Origin: Hymenopus coronatus
Lineage: Eukaryota; Arthropoda; Insecta; Mantodea; Hymenopodidae
Length of the DNA stretch: 64,000 nucleotides
Reading direction: 5' to 3'
Assembly (NCBI GenBank): GCA_030762935.1
Contig: CM060900.1
Location: 395,588,632-395,652,631 of the forward strand
In this document: positions 36,601-47,504 of the stretch, piece after piece
How the letters are laid out: each line of letters begins with the position of its first letter
Numbering within the stretch: the stretch's first letter is position 1
Position numbers and translations under genes: made by a program
Notes under the pieces: generated by a model
Databases searched by the model: none
What the model was told of the DNA's origin: nothing
Seen by the model: only the letters and a program-made list of their open reading frames with translations

Positions 36601-37251
36601 AAATTTGGGTAACTGCCGTATTTTATGTGATTCTCTTAGTGCCCTTCAGGGCGTTCGGGAGTTATACAACCACCATCCCTTCGTGCAGCGCATCCAGGAC
36701 CTTCTCCACGTTTTACACACTGCCGGTATTCATATGGAGTGTGCTTGGATTCCTGGGCACGTCGGCTTACAGGGTAATGAACTGGCGGATATGGCGGCTA
36801 AGACGGCGGCTACACAACCCTGTACTGCGCTTCCTTTCGTCACCGATGCGGACTTGAGACTTGTTGTCCGGAGAGTGGTGCACTCCGGCTGGCACGCGGA
36901 GTGGGGGTCTCTCCGCGGGAACAAGCTCAGGGAAGTGAAGGACGCTCCTGTTACCTGGGTGACCTCCTCTCGTAAATCCCGTCGGGAGGAGGTACAATTG
37001 GTTCGCTTGCGAATCGGTCACTGCAATTTTACGCATAGTCATGTTTTAAGAGAGATCCTGTGCCTAACTGTCCGCTCTGTGGGGCAGTATTGTCAGTACG
37101 GCATGTCCTGCTAGACTGTATCGCTCTAGCAGCTCTTCGATCTGAGTCAGACCAGCCGGCCTGCCTCGCGGAGGTTTTTGCCGACGACCACGAAGTGGTC
37201 GTTAGAGTTTTTAAATTTTTATCTAAATTGACCTTTACGACAAGGATTTAA
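33625..37251 (+). pseudogene. LINE ORF2: endonuclease, reverse transcriptase, RNase H, broken
   Basis: The start at 33625 (MAILQWNIRG) opens an AP-like endonuclease: QWNIRG, LQETKI, GGSMLLVRDDL, LLLGDVNAHHPLWGS and FSHIDIAVCSP. A frameshift lies in the CT run near 34112. The linker (34122-34919) has WWTAECRDAIRARRRALRFF. Reverse transcriptase motifs follow: RNSAPGPDDIH, PSSYRPISLTNCVCK, GISFDLEKAYDT, PQGSVLS, LYVDDFAIF (catalytic YVDD) and RFLGLIFDRRL. RNase H starts IYTDGSKCSDGFG (36449) with ILCDSLSAL and WIPGHVGLQGNELAD. A C-terminal zinc-finger-like CPLCGAVLSVRHVLLDC ends at 37251. Damage: frameshifts near 34880, 35490, 35735 and 37050, stops at 35171-35173 and 36440-36442, and an apparent deletion of roughly 20 residues between PQGSVLSVTL and LYVDD. 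Confidence 0.88.
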
Positions 37252-37570
37252 TTTTTAACGATTTCATCTGTCTTTATCGCTTTTAATGCAGCGGGGGTTC
37301 ATGGGTTTTAATGAATTTTGACGTTGTTCGTTTTTAATTCGTTTTAACCCGTCGACCACGTTTTAGGTATTTTGCATACTTTTAGCTCCGTTTTTAAATA
37401 TTTTAGATTACTGTTTGTCTTTTAGCCAAAAATTTTTAACTTTTGGTGTTTAGTGACATTTTTTTTTATATTCTTTTCCCTTTGGTGTTTTATTTAACCT
37501 TGTTTTCTGAGGGCGCTAATGACCTCAGTAGTTGAGCGCTCTTAAACACCAACCATCATCATCATCATCA

Positions 37571-37581
37571 TCATTGATACC
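37571..37581. repeat. LINE target-site duplication, right copy
   Basis: tcattgatacc following the ATC tail; the overlap between the tail and the target (atcattg) leaves one to a few bases of ambiguity at the junction. Confidence 0.9.
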
Positions 37582-38320
37582 TTTCTAATGCAGATTGACA
37601 CGGTACAACATTAGCCAATAATACGAACACTTTGTCAATAATATCTACGGATTCTTACATCGGAACTTCAGAAAGAATAACGCGATAAAGCGACAGCAAT
37701 TGATCCAACAATGGTCGACACGTGAATAGTACGCTCAGTCCGATGCATGTGTTAATTCTATTTTAATTTGTATGGAATTAAAATACTAAAATACTCTGTA
37801 GCGTTCATTAACTATCCCATAACGATGCTTTGAAAGGTACACGTAGTATAAAACATTTTGTTTTATAAGTAGACAAGATAGCGTACTTTTTAATCAAAGT
37901 GAGCCAGCACTCACACGTCGACCAAAACGGGTTAGTAAAAACCCAGGTGGAGTGAGTAGACGTCACACTTCCCTTCCATTTACCTTTCTAAGGGCTGACG
38001 TGTGTCTTTGAACACAAATTAGCTTGCCTGTACGGCCACTTGGATATATCAGAGTTCGAACGGTGTCCCGCTCTCAGTACATCACAAATGTTTCATCAAA
38101 CTAGTAGGTATATAATTTGATATTTGAGCTGAGAGTGACCCACTTAAGGGGAACATTCAGTCAGATTTGGTGCAATTGTTTCCGCACTTTAACTTAGTGG
38201 AATATTCCTGTATGGGGTCGAATGTTAGAAGTGAAAAGGTTTTCTTAAATTAAATGAAGGCGATTATCAGATGGAACATAACGCTGGAAGTTGTATGAAA
38301 GTGCTTCAAAATATATGGGA
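37582..38320. other. Displaced 5' flank of the piggyBac relic
   Basis: By position this was immediately upstream of the piggyBac start codons before the LINE inserted. No TTAA-GGG end or coding content is recognisable in it. How far the element extended is not visible. Confidence 0.4.
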
Positions 38321-38324
38321 AAAC

Positions 38325-38326
38325 GA

Positions 38327-38359
<33 letters not shown>
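38325..38359. repeat. (AAT)n microsatellite
   Basis: About 11 AAT units. Confidence 0.95.
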
Positions 38360-38428
38360 TAGTGATGTTTGTGTTGAATGGTCACAATAAATTCGCAATA
38401 ACTGCTTGCTAATTTTCGGACAGAATTA

Positions 38429-38919
38429 ATGAGTATTGACACGTCTGAAATGAAACTTCACAGGGTACCAGTAATGTTAAGCCGCCTTATTTCCGAATTA
38501 AAAAAACTAAAAAAAACTTTAATTTCAAATCAGTATTATGCATATAATCAAATCAGACATAACCAAGTTCTGACATTTTCGTTTTTCATAGTTGTTCTGT
38601 CTGTTACAACTAAGTTATACGTAGAGAAAATCTCTCGCTGTGAGTATTTGCTATCGCCAGACATTGATGGGATTTTTCACCGAAAACTGATAAAATTCAC
38701 TTTTTACTTTCAATGTCAAGAAAGTTGCCTCATCCAGTTGGCTATCGTTACTACCATGCCTTAGCTGTTCAAGAATGCACAAACCTCTTTGTAATAAAGA
38801 ACCAATCAGTTTTAAATGCACCTAGTTGGATAAATGCAGTTATTAAATTATTTAGTTCACCACATCTGATAATAATGGGTTTCAGTTTAGACAACGTCAT
38901 GTGGCAGCTGTATGTCTAA
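38429..38919 (+). other. Unassigned open frames upstream of LINE fragment
   Basis: Two overlapping plus-strand frames (38429-38764 of 111 codons and 38713-38919 of 68 codons) show no motif I recognise. They lie just upstream of a LINE 3' fragment and could be decayed LINE sequence or chance. Confidence 0.25.
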
Positions 38920-39044
38920 CATTGGGACCTGTGCGTTCCGCAGGTGCACCTGTTGTGCTCCCAAAGTCACCACTTCCTAATATTTCACATTTGGATCTTG
39001 GCAAGCTAATTCGGGATAAAACAAGGTTCTTCCATATATAGAAC

Positions 39045-39470
39045 TGCTAATACATATACAGTTATGTTACATATGGCACTCTATTGTAAGACAACCAATC
39101 TTCAGCAAGTAAATTATTAATTCTGTAGAAAAAAGGTTATAAGAATTATGTGTGGAGCGCTACAAGGAACTCACTGTAAACCATTATTTATAAAGTTGAA
39201 TATTTTAACCTTTACATCGGTGTTTATTCTGTACTGTTTACCCTATGTGAAGAGAAATATTAACAATTATTCATTATGCATAGCTGTTCATAATTACAGC
39301 ACTAGAAACTGCTCTAACATTTATGTGCATAAAAACAAAGTTTCTAAGATTAAGAATAGTTTTGAAATTCAGTCCAAAAACTTGTTTAACATTTCATCAA
39401 ATAATATAAAAGATCTTTCGCTTTCAGTTATTAAGACAGCATATACATTAAAAACATTTTAATGTATATG
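39045..39470 (+). pseudogene. 3' end of a Jockey/CR1-type LINE ORF2
   Basis: The C-terminal domain downstream of the reverse transcriptase in Jockey/CR1-group LINEs is recognisable. A YGTLYCKTTN-like segment stands for the usual YG...WG block, followed by KKVIRIMCGALQGTHCKPLF, KLNILTFTSVFILYC, VHNYSTRNCSNIYV and FEIQSKNLFNISSNNIKDL. Codons 1-104 of the frame at 39148-39462 cover most of this, with its natural stop. The catalytic domains are absent, so this is a 5'-truncated insertion, the common fate of LINE copies. The clade is assigned by eye. Confidence 0.72.
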
Positions 39471-39540
39471 TAACATATTGTAATTTTAATGTATTGTATC
39501 AACGTAGCTACACAATTTGTTATTGTCCTGGCAAATCCAG

Positions 39541-39776
39541 ATCCATCGATCCATCCTTCCATCCATCTATCCATCCATCCATCCATCCATCCATCCATCC
39601 ATCGATCCATCCATCCATCCATCATCTATCCATCCATCTATTTACCTATCTATCTTATCTGTCTTATCTAATTTATATGCCTATCCATCCATCCATCCAT
39701 CCATCCATCCATCCATCCATCCATCCATCCATCCATCCATCCATCCATCCATCCATCCATCCATCTGTGTTATCTA
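39541..39776. repeat. (CATC)n microsatellite in two blocks
   Basis: Two ATCC/CATC blocks (39541-39634 and 39684-39765) separated by TATC/TTAT-rich variants. It starts about 70 bp after the LINE stop codon. It creates His/Pro/Ser repeat frames on the plus strand and Trp/Met/Asp frames on the minus strand, none of them genes. Confidence 0.95.
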
Positions 39777-39944
39777 ATTTATCTATCTGCCTATCTTACT
39801 CGTAGCATAACACTCGTTCCCGATATGGAACTCCAGCCCATGCTGTGAAATACTGCAACGATACACGCTTCAGTAGCCCAATCACTGGGTCTAGCAAACT
39901 TCAATACTGACCAAAAATATCTAATTTTAGTAGCGACAAACTGT

Positions 39945-40225
39945 CGCATAGCTTAGTTGGTGGAGCAGTTGTTTGCTGTTCGAGAGTTTCCGGGACCGAT
40001 TCCTGGATGGAGGGGGATAGGAATGTTTCTCTAGCTAAGAGTATTCCCTATCCTCCCAAGAATCTGAAAGTATGAATGATAGTATGAATGTATACATGTA
40101 AATTCAAAGATAATAACCCAAAGATACAGTAGTAAAAGACCATTGCCATGAGCAATAGTCATAAAGAAAAGGCGGTGATATGACTTAGATGTTAAAGGCG
40201 GCAAATAAACGGGAAAAAGAATTGT
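39945..40225 (+). repeat. tRNA-derived SINE, family C, copy 1
   Basis: The head has A-box-like tagcttagttggtggagcag and B-box-like gggaccgattcctgg. The body shares gaatgtttctct, tctgaaagt, catgtaaattcaaaga and the terminal ggcaaataaacgggaaaaag with the copy at 44.4 kb. Confidence 0.75.
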
Positions 40226-40229
40226 TGTA

Positions 40230-42150
40230 TATTAAGTACCTCTGCAATTTCACACTAAATAAAATGGAACGATGGATTCTTTGTACCAATAAAAATGCAT
40301 AAAATAATGTTTCAGAAATATCTTCATTAGTGGAAAAAAATAGCATATAACATTTTATAAATGACTGTACCTACCTATACAGCCAATTGCAACCTTTATT
40401 TTTGGCCTAAAGTAGATAATTGGATAAACTCACGAAAATTACTCCAAATTATCAGGGATGGCATATTTCCTACATTACACCATACTTTGTTAAGGAAACT
40501 AGCATGCATATAACCTTCACACATGCGAGGTAACTTTTCGGATCCAACGAGCCCACTTCTGACACCATGCTCTAACTTTATGTAAGTCCGGTAGCATAAT
40601 GACCAGGAGGTGCGACTGGACGTGAAGCCCCAATAGAAGGCGACTTGGGGCCGCCTAGCATGTTGCTTTAACACACGCAATCACGCGAGAAAGCTCTCCA
40701 CACGGCAAGATCCCTATCTAACTCGTACGATTGTACCTTAAGACCAAATTCTGAAGGGTAATGAGTCTCCACTAAACAAGACATTCTGTTGTGTCTACCA
40801 TTGCTAAATTCTATGTGCTAAGCTTTAATGAGTTTCTCTGAGCAGGATATGAAGCATTACTCTAAAAAGAAGTTTCTAAAAGGTTATTACCAAGGGTGTT
40901 AGTGATAAAGGTTGACCTTTATTATACGTAAGCATACTAATGTGACTAAACCCTCGGAAACTAGCTCATGAGTAAATGTACCTAAGAGTATTTGTTATTC
41001 GCACACCATATAAACATAGGACTTAAATGCCAGTTAGTCGTTTTTATGAAGTTTTATGGCCATTTGAACGCCAATTTCTTAGTATACCTAATGTGATATT
41101 GCAAACAAAGCTAACCATGAATTACTTCTTCACTTTATTACTCTCCATTACTTTTAGAAAGTCGGCACTTTTATACTGTAAGGGCTAACATGCTTGAAGA
41201 ATAATATTAACTGTACATAGATAATGATTACTGAAACTTTGAGACACCTAAGGGCACGATACATTTATAGCAAAGAGGTACTGACATAATTCTGTATTAA
41301 AACGAATGCAAGAGATCAGGTAAATGTCTGAACAACTTTTTGAGCAGAAAATAAAACGTTTCTCTATTTTTATCGCGTCATCATTGACATAAGTAATTCT
41401 GAAGCAATACTTATTGAAGTATATGATAGTACATCAAGTACTCTACTATTTTATTACCCCTAATTTCCTCATTAGGTGCCTTATTTTGGCGCAATAAGGT
41501 TTATTATTTGTTATATAAAATATTAACCTCTGCTTGAATTAAGGCATCGCAACAGCGAAATGAAAAACTACTATACACATGTACTTCAAACAGCTATGGA
41601 GTTTCTCATCCACTCACTATCACGGGTTCATATTCTAAACATAAAATTAATATCTTCTTTCCTTTTATTGGATCTGTAAGGAGGAATTAAATTGAGAAAA
41701 TTGCCAAAGAATTAGCTTTTAATTTTTGATACTGTTTTGTAATTTGCTTTTTAAGTTGATATACAAATTGTGGTGGTAGTCACAGACTTATATTATGAAT
41801 AAATTTAGGAGATGAATCCACATCTGCCATTTTTACTCTGTATTTCTGCACTACATCAGAGAAACAGAACTATAACTCCTATGCCCTCAGCGGTAAAGAG
41901 CTAAATTTCGGTTCATGTTTTAGAGGAAATGTGCTCTAAAAATTGCCGCCAATGCTGAATGTAGCAACTTCCGCCATATTGAGAAGCATTACTGAAAAAT
42001 TGGCATCCTTCGTGGTGTACTATTTGCAACAATTTCAGGGGCCAAAGGGACAATCTAATCTGCAAATTAAACTTGGGTGTAATTTATGGACGCTGCTTAA
42101 CTGCTATGATTCACATTTATATTGGGTGTGAAAGGACGCTGCATTTTGTT
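40230..42150. other. No supported gene
   Basis: AT-rich. The 94-codon minus frame at 40396-40680 and the 62-codon frame at 41943-42131 have no recognisable motif. Confidence 0.5.
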
Positions 42151-42152
42151 AT

Positions 42153-42260
42153 GAGTTTTTTTTTTATTAGGCTTGAGGTTCTTTAAAGTGCCGTAAACAT
42201 AGGACACGGGACCAAGGCTTCACTTTCCTTCCGAAGGAAGCCATGCTTGCCCATCAAATG
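42153..42260 (-). repeat. SINE family B fragment, copy 5
   Basis: On the minus strand: catggcttccttcggaagg, ggtcccgtgtcctatgttta, aaagaacctcaagcc. Only the central part of the family remains. Confidence 0.75.
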
Positions 42261-42264
42261 TAAT

Positions 42265-42940
42265 ACTCTCAACCACCAGCAATTGAAAGCTCACCAGAGG
42301 TTACCACAGAGCGAGGACATTTAAACCGATATCTGCTACGAGAAGAACGTGGCCGCCATTTGCATCGTTAAAGATAACCCCGATATGTATAAACTACAAA
42401 TTAGTATTTAGAAATATTCAGCTATTAAAATTTAGTTTCTGGATAAACAGCATGGATATAATATTAAGAATCGACCAAATATTCAGTGTACATTACTTCC
42501 ATAATACGTTCTTATGGACATGGTTACAGAAAAGCTTTATGTAATGTTAGAACTTACTTTTTATAAATCTTCATAACACACTATTTAGGGACATACACGG
42601 GAATAGACGCCCATGAAACCTATTCTTACATAGAACGTTCAAAATGCTCTCTTGAACATGTCTGCTTACGTCTGCAATTCTTAGGTCAATAGCCATTGTG
42701 GGGACATTTAAATACTGCTTTATATGGATGGAACCTTTGTAGATGATACAGAAAATCATTGCCATATTGTGATAGGCTGCAAGGATCCGGGATTCAGTGC
42801 TATGGCGGGTTGATAAACGTGCCAGTGCAAATGAAGGGAATCTAAGAATGAATTTCGAGACCCATTTTCATATAAACATTTTATCCATCTGCATATAAGT
42901 TTAACTGTATCTATTTCACGTGATGATTTATAAATAGTGA
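42265..42940. other. No supported gene
   Basis: AT-rich; the short minus frames at 42571-42765 and 42756-43001 show no motif. Confidence 0.45.
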
Positions 42941-42949
42941 TTAAAAACG

Positions 42950-43310
42950 GAGGGTTATGCTCACTAAACCTCCAGGAGGAAGAGATTATGCGAGAAAGCA
43001 CGAAGGGCGGCCAGACCTTATAGTGGAGCCCGTAAAGTTTACAGATGCGACACCCCTGGGCATTCCTTCAGTGGCCCCGCTGTCCGCTAAGAGCAGTATC
43101 GAGCACAAGGTTCCATGCCAGAAAAGAAACCGTTTCTCCCCTCAAAGCACATTTACAATCCACCTCGCCTGACCCCACATTTGAATACCGAACTAAAAAA
43201 CCGGAGAAAAATCAAGGTCAGGGCGGCCGGTCCAATGGAAATGGATCCGTAACCTCGAGACCTCCCAACTGTGCGTCACAGACATTACCGCCTGAGCCAC
43301 CTTGCTAGGT
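42950..43310 (-). repeat. Possible tRNA-derived SINE, family F
   Basis: On the minus strand agcaaggtggctcaggcggt is followed by a B-box-like tcgaggttacggatcc at tRNA-like spacing, then a GC-richer body to about 42950. The overlapping plus frames at 42957-43308 have no domain and are probably repeat-internal. Confidence 0.45.
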
Positions 43311-43319
43311 TTGGTAAAC

Positions 43320-44360
43320 CTACTATATGGAAAATAATTAACAAAACCTATTGCTACATGCTCACACTGTTTCAGTATTCCACAGTCTACAATTAGGGAA
43401 CTTACAGTGTTCCTCGATTTCATGATGTGATAGAGATTAAGTAATCAAGACGGAAATAAACTACTATTTCGTGATAACTGCGTTTTTCGTCTCACATACA
43501 CATATTAATCTATAGAGGTCATGGATTTGTTTCCCAACCAGTGTTGTTGCTTACTCTCAACGAAGTCTGTAACTGTAAATTTGAGAGCGAATGCACGTGT
43601 GAAAATAAGTTTAACACTAAATACCTACAGTAACCTAACATAAAGTTCATAGAGTAAATATACAGTAAAATATTTCAGTCAAAACCTCTGATATGACCTT
43701 GTAAGTTAAAGTAGGCTATAGAAATGAACTAAAAGAAAGCAAATTATTAAAGGAAAAGCGAACTTTTCTCTACTTCGCCTTATTACACAGGCAACTTCTC
43801 TTCCTTTCTTGTTTTGACTACGGTGCATGTATTCAGGCAAACAAGATTTCGTCTTCACAATGTTATACTGTCTCAGAGTAGAATGCTCATGTCGTAAGTA
43901 GCAAGGAGCTACGAACACGTGTTTGACGCTACAGTGGAAGTTAGCGCTGCAACATTACTGGCAGTGGGGTTAACTTCTTGATAAAAATCAGGTAGGACAT
44001 TACCAACAAGTTATTAAATCTTATATAATTAATATTATGGTACATAGCACTAGGATTTCCTTCTTAAGTATCGCAAAATAATGCGTGTTCATTTGCCTCT
44101 CACAATTTCTCAGATTCGCCAAGTTATGTTAAATTTCAACAGATTGACAAATCTGATCCGTAATGATAGAGTGACTGTTCCTAAATTGCTTGCCAGTGTT
44201 CTGGGCTTGTGAAGTATGCGTGGTAAGGAGTATTAAGTATCAGACACGACTCTGCACGACAAACAATAACATCTGAATCAGTATTCATCTCGAGACCAAC
44301 CTGGTTGCGAGTATTTTATGTGAATACAACGTATCACATCTACTGTTTCCTTAGTAATAC
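43320..44360. other. No supported gene
   Basis: AT-rich; nothing recognisable on either strand. Confidence 0.5.
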
Positions 44361-44364
44361 AAAG

Positions 44365-44640
44365 CTAAGCTGGCTCAGTCGGTAGAGATTCTGCCTGCTG
44401 TGCTAGAGGCCTCTGGTTCGATTCCCGGTTGCGGTTGGAAAATGTTTCTCTATGCTCCCCAGTGTCTGAAAGTGTGAAAGTATGTGATCTAATGAATAAC
44501 ATTTAAGAACATAGAAATCAAACTACAACAAAATACAAGAATTAACATCCTTTCCACAGGCAATATCTTCCACGGGGAAATGCCGTCGATAGTATTGTGC
44601 AGTTAAAGGCAAATAAATGGAACAAAAGAAAGGAAAGATT
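44365..44640 (+). repeat. tRNA-derived SINE, family C, copy 2
   Basis: A well-preserved head: ctggctcagtcggtagagat (A box) and ctggttcgattcccgg (B box). The body shares aatgtttctct, tctgaaagtgtgaaagtatg and the terminal ggcaaataaatggaacaaaa with copy 1. The 3' body and tail show it is a SINE rather than a free tRNA gene. Confidence 0.78.
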
Positions 44641-45234
44641 AAGTTGCGTATTATTAAACAATAACAATAATAAATCATTAGTGTATTACTGCACTGTCTC
44701 CTGTTTAATGTATAATATTGGGCTTGAAAACATTCCTTTTAGCTTTCACTAGCAGAGGACATGTCTGTGGTGTATGTGCAGGATACAGAAAAATTAATAC
44801 AAACATTTGTGTACATTCCGTTCCCCGAAGCCATTACAGCTGAGTAGATGTACTTCTCAAGAGGCACTTATTGTACGATGGCAAATTAAGTAAAACCCCC
44901 ATGAACTTCGCTCCGTCAAGCAGAGGCCCAAGAGTATTCCGAGTCTCTATCTGTATCTCCCTCTTTCTTCCCTCCCATACATTGACATCAGGAATATTCT
45001 GGGTGAGACAGATTTATAGTAGTGATTTGTTAGTATAGCTAATTTAATAATAAGGCGAATATGTAGCGATTCAGTTCAGGTCGCATGCTAAACTGGGTTA
45101 CGAAAAATATATGGTGGGACGGTTAAAAGCTCAACATTTTAAATTGTTGTATCTTGTTATAATAATTTGGAGTATATGAATCACATGCCGCTGTTCTAAC
45201 CAACTACACTCACAGGGTAATATGTTATCACGAT

Positions 45235-45400
45235 ACTAAATTAGCCAACATTCAGTTGGTTAAAGCCGCTGCATGGAAGCCCAAGATCTGTGGTTCAAAT
45301 TTCGTCTATGGCATTGAATTTTTTAGTCCGATTATATCTTACTATCTTTGGACCACATACAGCATATGCGAATGCACAACTATCACTTAATATTTCAAAC
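45235..45400 (+). repeat. tRNA-like SINE, family D, copy 1
   Basis: tggttaaagccgctgcatgg, then B-box-like gtggttcaaatttcg, then the family D signature ctatggcattgaatttttta and a tatct-rich body with a tacagcatatg block. Confidence 0.55.
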
Positions 45401-45404
45401 AAAC

Positions 45405-47000
45405 TCGTCATAACTGATTCAAGAGATTAAAAATAAAGACTTGTTCATTTATGACATTCTTTTTGATGCAGTAGTTCTCTTGAAAATCTTTGTTCGGCAG
45501 ACTAAAACGTTGTCCAAATCTGGTATAATGACCGATTTTTCCCAACTTTTAGCTTTTCAGCTAATCTCTCTCTCACTCACACACACGGCGGTTTCTCTGG
45601 AAATGCTTTTGTTTTAGGTACATTGGACCTCGGAACGTATCTTTCTAGTGAAATCTGGATATCAACATTTAAGGAAAATACATTACTTCCTTTTAGCTAG
45701 GTGATATTTTTGGTTCTTATCGCACATGGCTCCACAGATGGTGAATACTGATGATGTATGAAACTGAATGATATTCTGGAAAGAAATACTCCAGGTCTAA
45801 GCTAAGGGTACCTTGCTGGTATTTGTCAGTTATGGCTGTTGCGAGGATTGAGTAAATCACGGAAAGGTCCTCAGTCATAAATGGTCGTAATAGCGGATTT
45901 CTCGTTCACAATTAGTTACTCGAATGGTGGGTACGTTGCAGGGGATATAAAAGAATGTAAAGGGTAGATGAGAAGGTGAACGCCTCGCGCACTACGACCT
46001 ATGAAGATCTATTGTTGCTAACCCCCTAGGATGGGATGAGGTGACGGAACCACAGGGAATCACAGACCGCCAGAAGCACTCAGAAGTTCTTAACGTTTCC
46101 AAGACCTGTCCTTGGGAGTAATCTTTCCATTGAGCATGCATTCGCGACATCTGCCCGTACTACCATTTCCTGTAAACCTTGAAGCATACCTAAAAGATGA
46201 GAGGAAAATGGAACGATGGAAAGAAAGTCGTCCTGAATTTGAAACCACCTAGGATATACCTGGCGGCTCCTGGGAAACAACGAAAGTTTCTGAATAACAG
46301 TGAGCAGTCGCCGGGGGTCGATTCCGAGACCACCAACAGAAGGAGAGGAAGGAAAAACGTATGTTGTGGTTTTAATTAATAGAACTTGAGTTATGCTTTC
46401 AATGTACATATTATGCTTCTACACCAAATGAATACGTAGTTGAGTAGTTTGTATACAATGATTTTTACGCTTAAGAATACATATGTTCAATCTTACTGTT
46501 CATGTACGCTAACAATGAACATATATCTATTGTCTGATTTGTTCAATGATATTATGGAAATTATTAGCGGTGGTCATCGTAACATTATTCACAAAATATT
46601 CATGTCTAGAGTAATCAGTTAAATAAAGTGTCACAAATTGTCATAAATATTATAAGCTAAATATCTTATGGGTATTAATGCCTTTGAGGATCTGCATCAA
46701 AGTACTTTACAGATTTACTGATATGTCCTCAAGATTAAAATGTACAGTTTTATGAATTCAATACTATTGTTAAGGAGGAACTCTGCTCTAATTGATTTAG
46801 CAAATAAATTAAGTTTTAAAGAAAGAAAACAAAAAGTAGAAGACGTTAAAACTCACGTGCTATTGTATTAAATGCAGAGATTTTGGTGTCTGTCTTTTTC
46901 TCGTATTTAAAGAAATGTTAATGTGTTTTGCTTGACAGTAGCCAATTAGATATGTAATTTATCTAAACTGGAAATTACCAGAAACTGTTCCTTACCGTTT
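45405..47000. other. No supported gene; GC-richer patch at 45960-46340
   Basis: The patch contains a B-box-like gggggtcgattccgagac near 46313 and a 109-codon minus frame without motifs (46080-46409). It may be another tRNA-headed SINE, but no second copy was recognised. Confidence 0.4.
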
Positions 47001-47099
47001 TCCAGAGACACTCCCAGACATGGTGAAAAGTAGTTGAATCTGAAACTATAATTTTCTGAGATCTAAGGATATTAATTTGCATGGTATGAAGATTGAGAA

Positions 47100-47500
47100 G
47101 GAATGAGCACGTAGTAGCCAGGTAGGTAAGCGGGGAGAGTCCGCGTGTGTATTGCGTGCATAACCGGCCGGGTCTAACCACATCACGTTGTGACTGACAT
47201 AACTGTCACCGGCACACCTAAGGCCAGCATCTAAGTGCAGGGGCCCCGGGTCTAACGCATGCTAAGTGGTGGCTTCGAGCATGGTGCGTGAATATTACGG
47301 TGTAGGGAGAAACTGAAACTCCACGACAGCCCAACAGTTCCCGCAGGGGTGGGAGTAGCTAAGCGATATTTTCCATCTAAAGCCTGTACGAAATATTCAG
47401 GCATACAGCCGTCTTCAAAGGACGCTGTGTGTTTAAGCCGAGAAGTGGTTTCTATTTCATCCAGATTAAAGCTCGGCTCTCCCATCTATTGCTAAGCTGG
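47100..47500. other. GC-richer unclassified segment
   Basis: Composition differs from the flanks. A 77-codon minus frame (47252-47485, starting MGEPSFNLDEIE) and a 68-codon minus frame (46975-47181) lie here. I recognise no domain, repeat family or splice structure. Confidence 0.3.
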
Positions 47501-47504
47501 TTTA

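Larger units (their letters stand above)
31885..37570 (+). mobile_element. I-clade LINE (with RNase H), near full length, decayed
   Basis: A 5.7 kb non-LTR retrotransposon starting with a C run (ccccccaggggtctac, after the duplicated target) and ending in an ATC repeat after gagcgctcttaaacacc. It is flanked by an 11 bp direct repeat, tcattgatacc (31874-31884 and 37571-37581), which is a target-site duplication. It carries, in order, a GC-rich leader (31885 to about 32280), an ORF1 with zinc knuckles, and an ORF2 with AP-type endonuclease, reverse transcriptase and RNase H. An RNase H domain, ORF1 zinc knuckles and an ATC tail suit the I superfamily; clade assignment is by eye. The GC content is well above that of the surrounding DNA. 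The minus-strand 310-codon frame at 33923-34855 is antisense shadow. Confidence 0.9.

Noticed and set aside
38140..38175. ttaagggg near 38137-38160 as the missing piggyBac end
   Set aside because: The orientation is wrong for a minus-strand element, whose right end should read GGG then TTAA on the plus strand, and no inverted partner was found.
39494..39805. His-Pro-Ser repeat protein frames
   Set aside because: They are translations of the CATC microsatellite in three frames.
44365..44440. tRNA gene (also at 39955-40020 and 12890-12952)
   Set aside because: The A and B boxes are good, but each is followed by a body shared with other SINE copies, and the cloverleaf stems do not pair convincingly.
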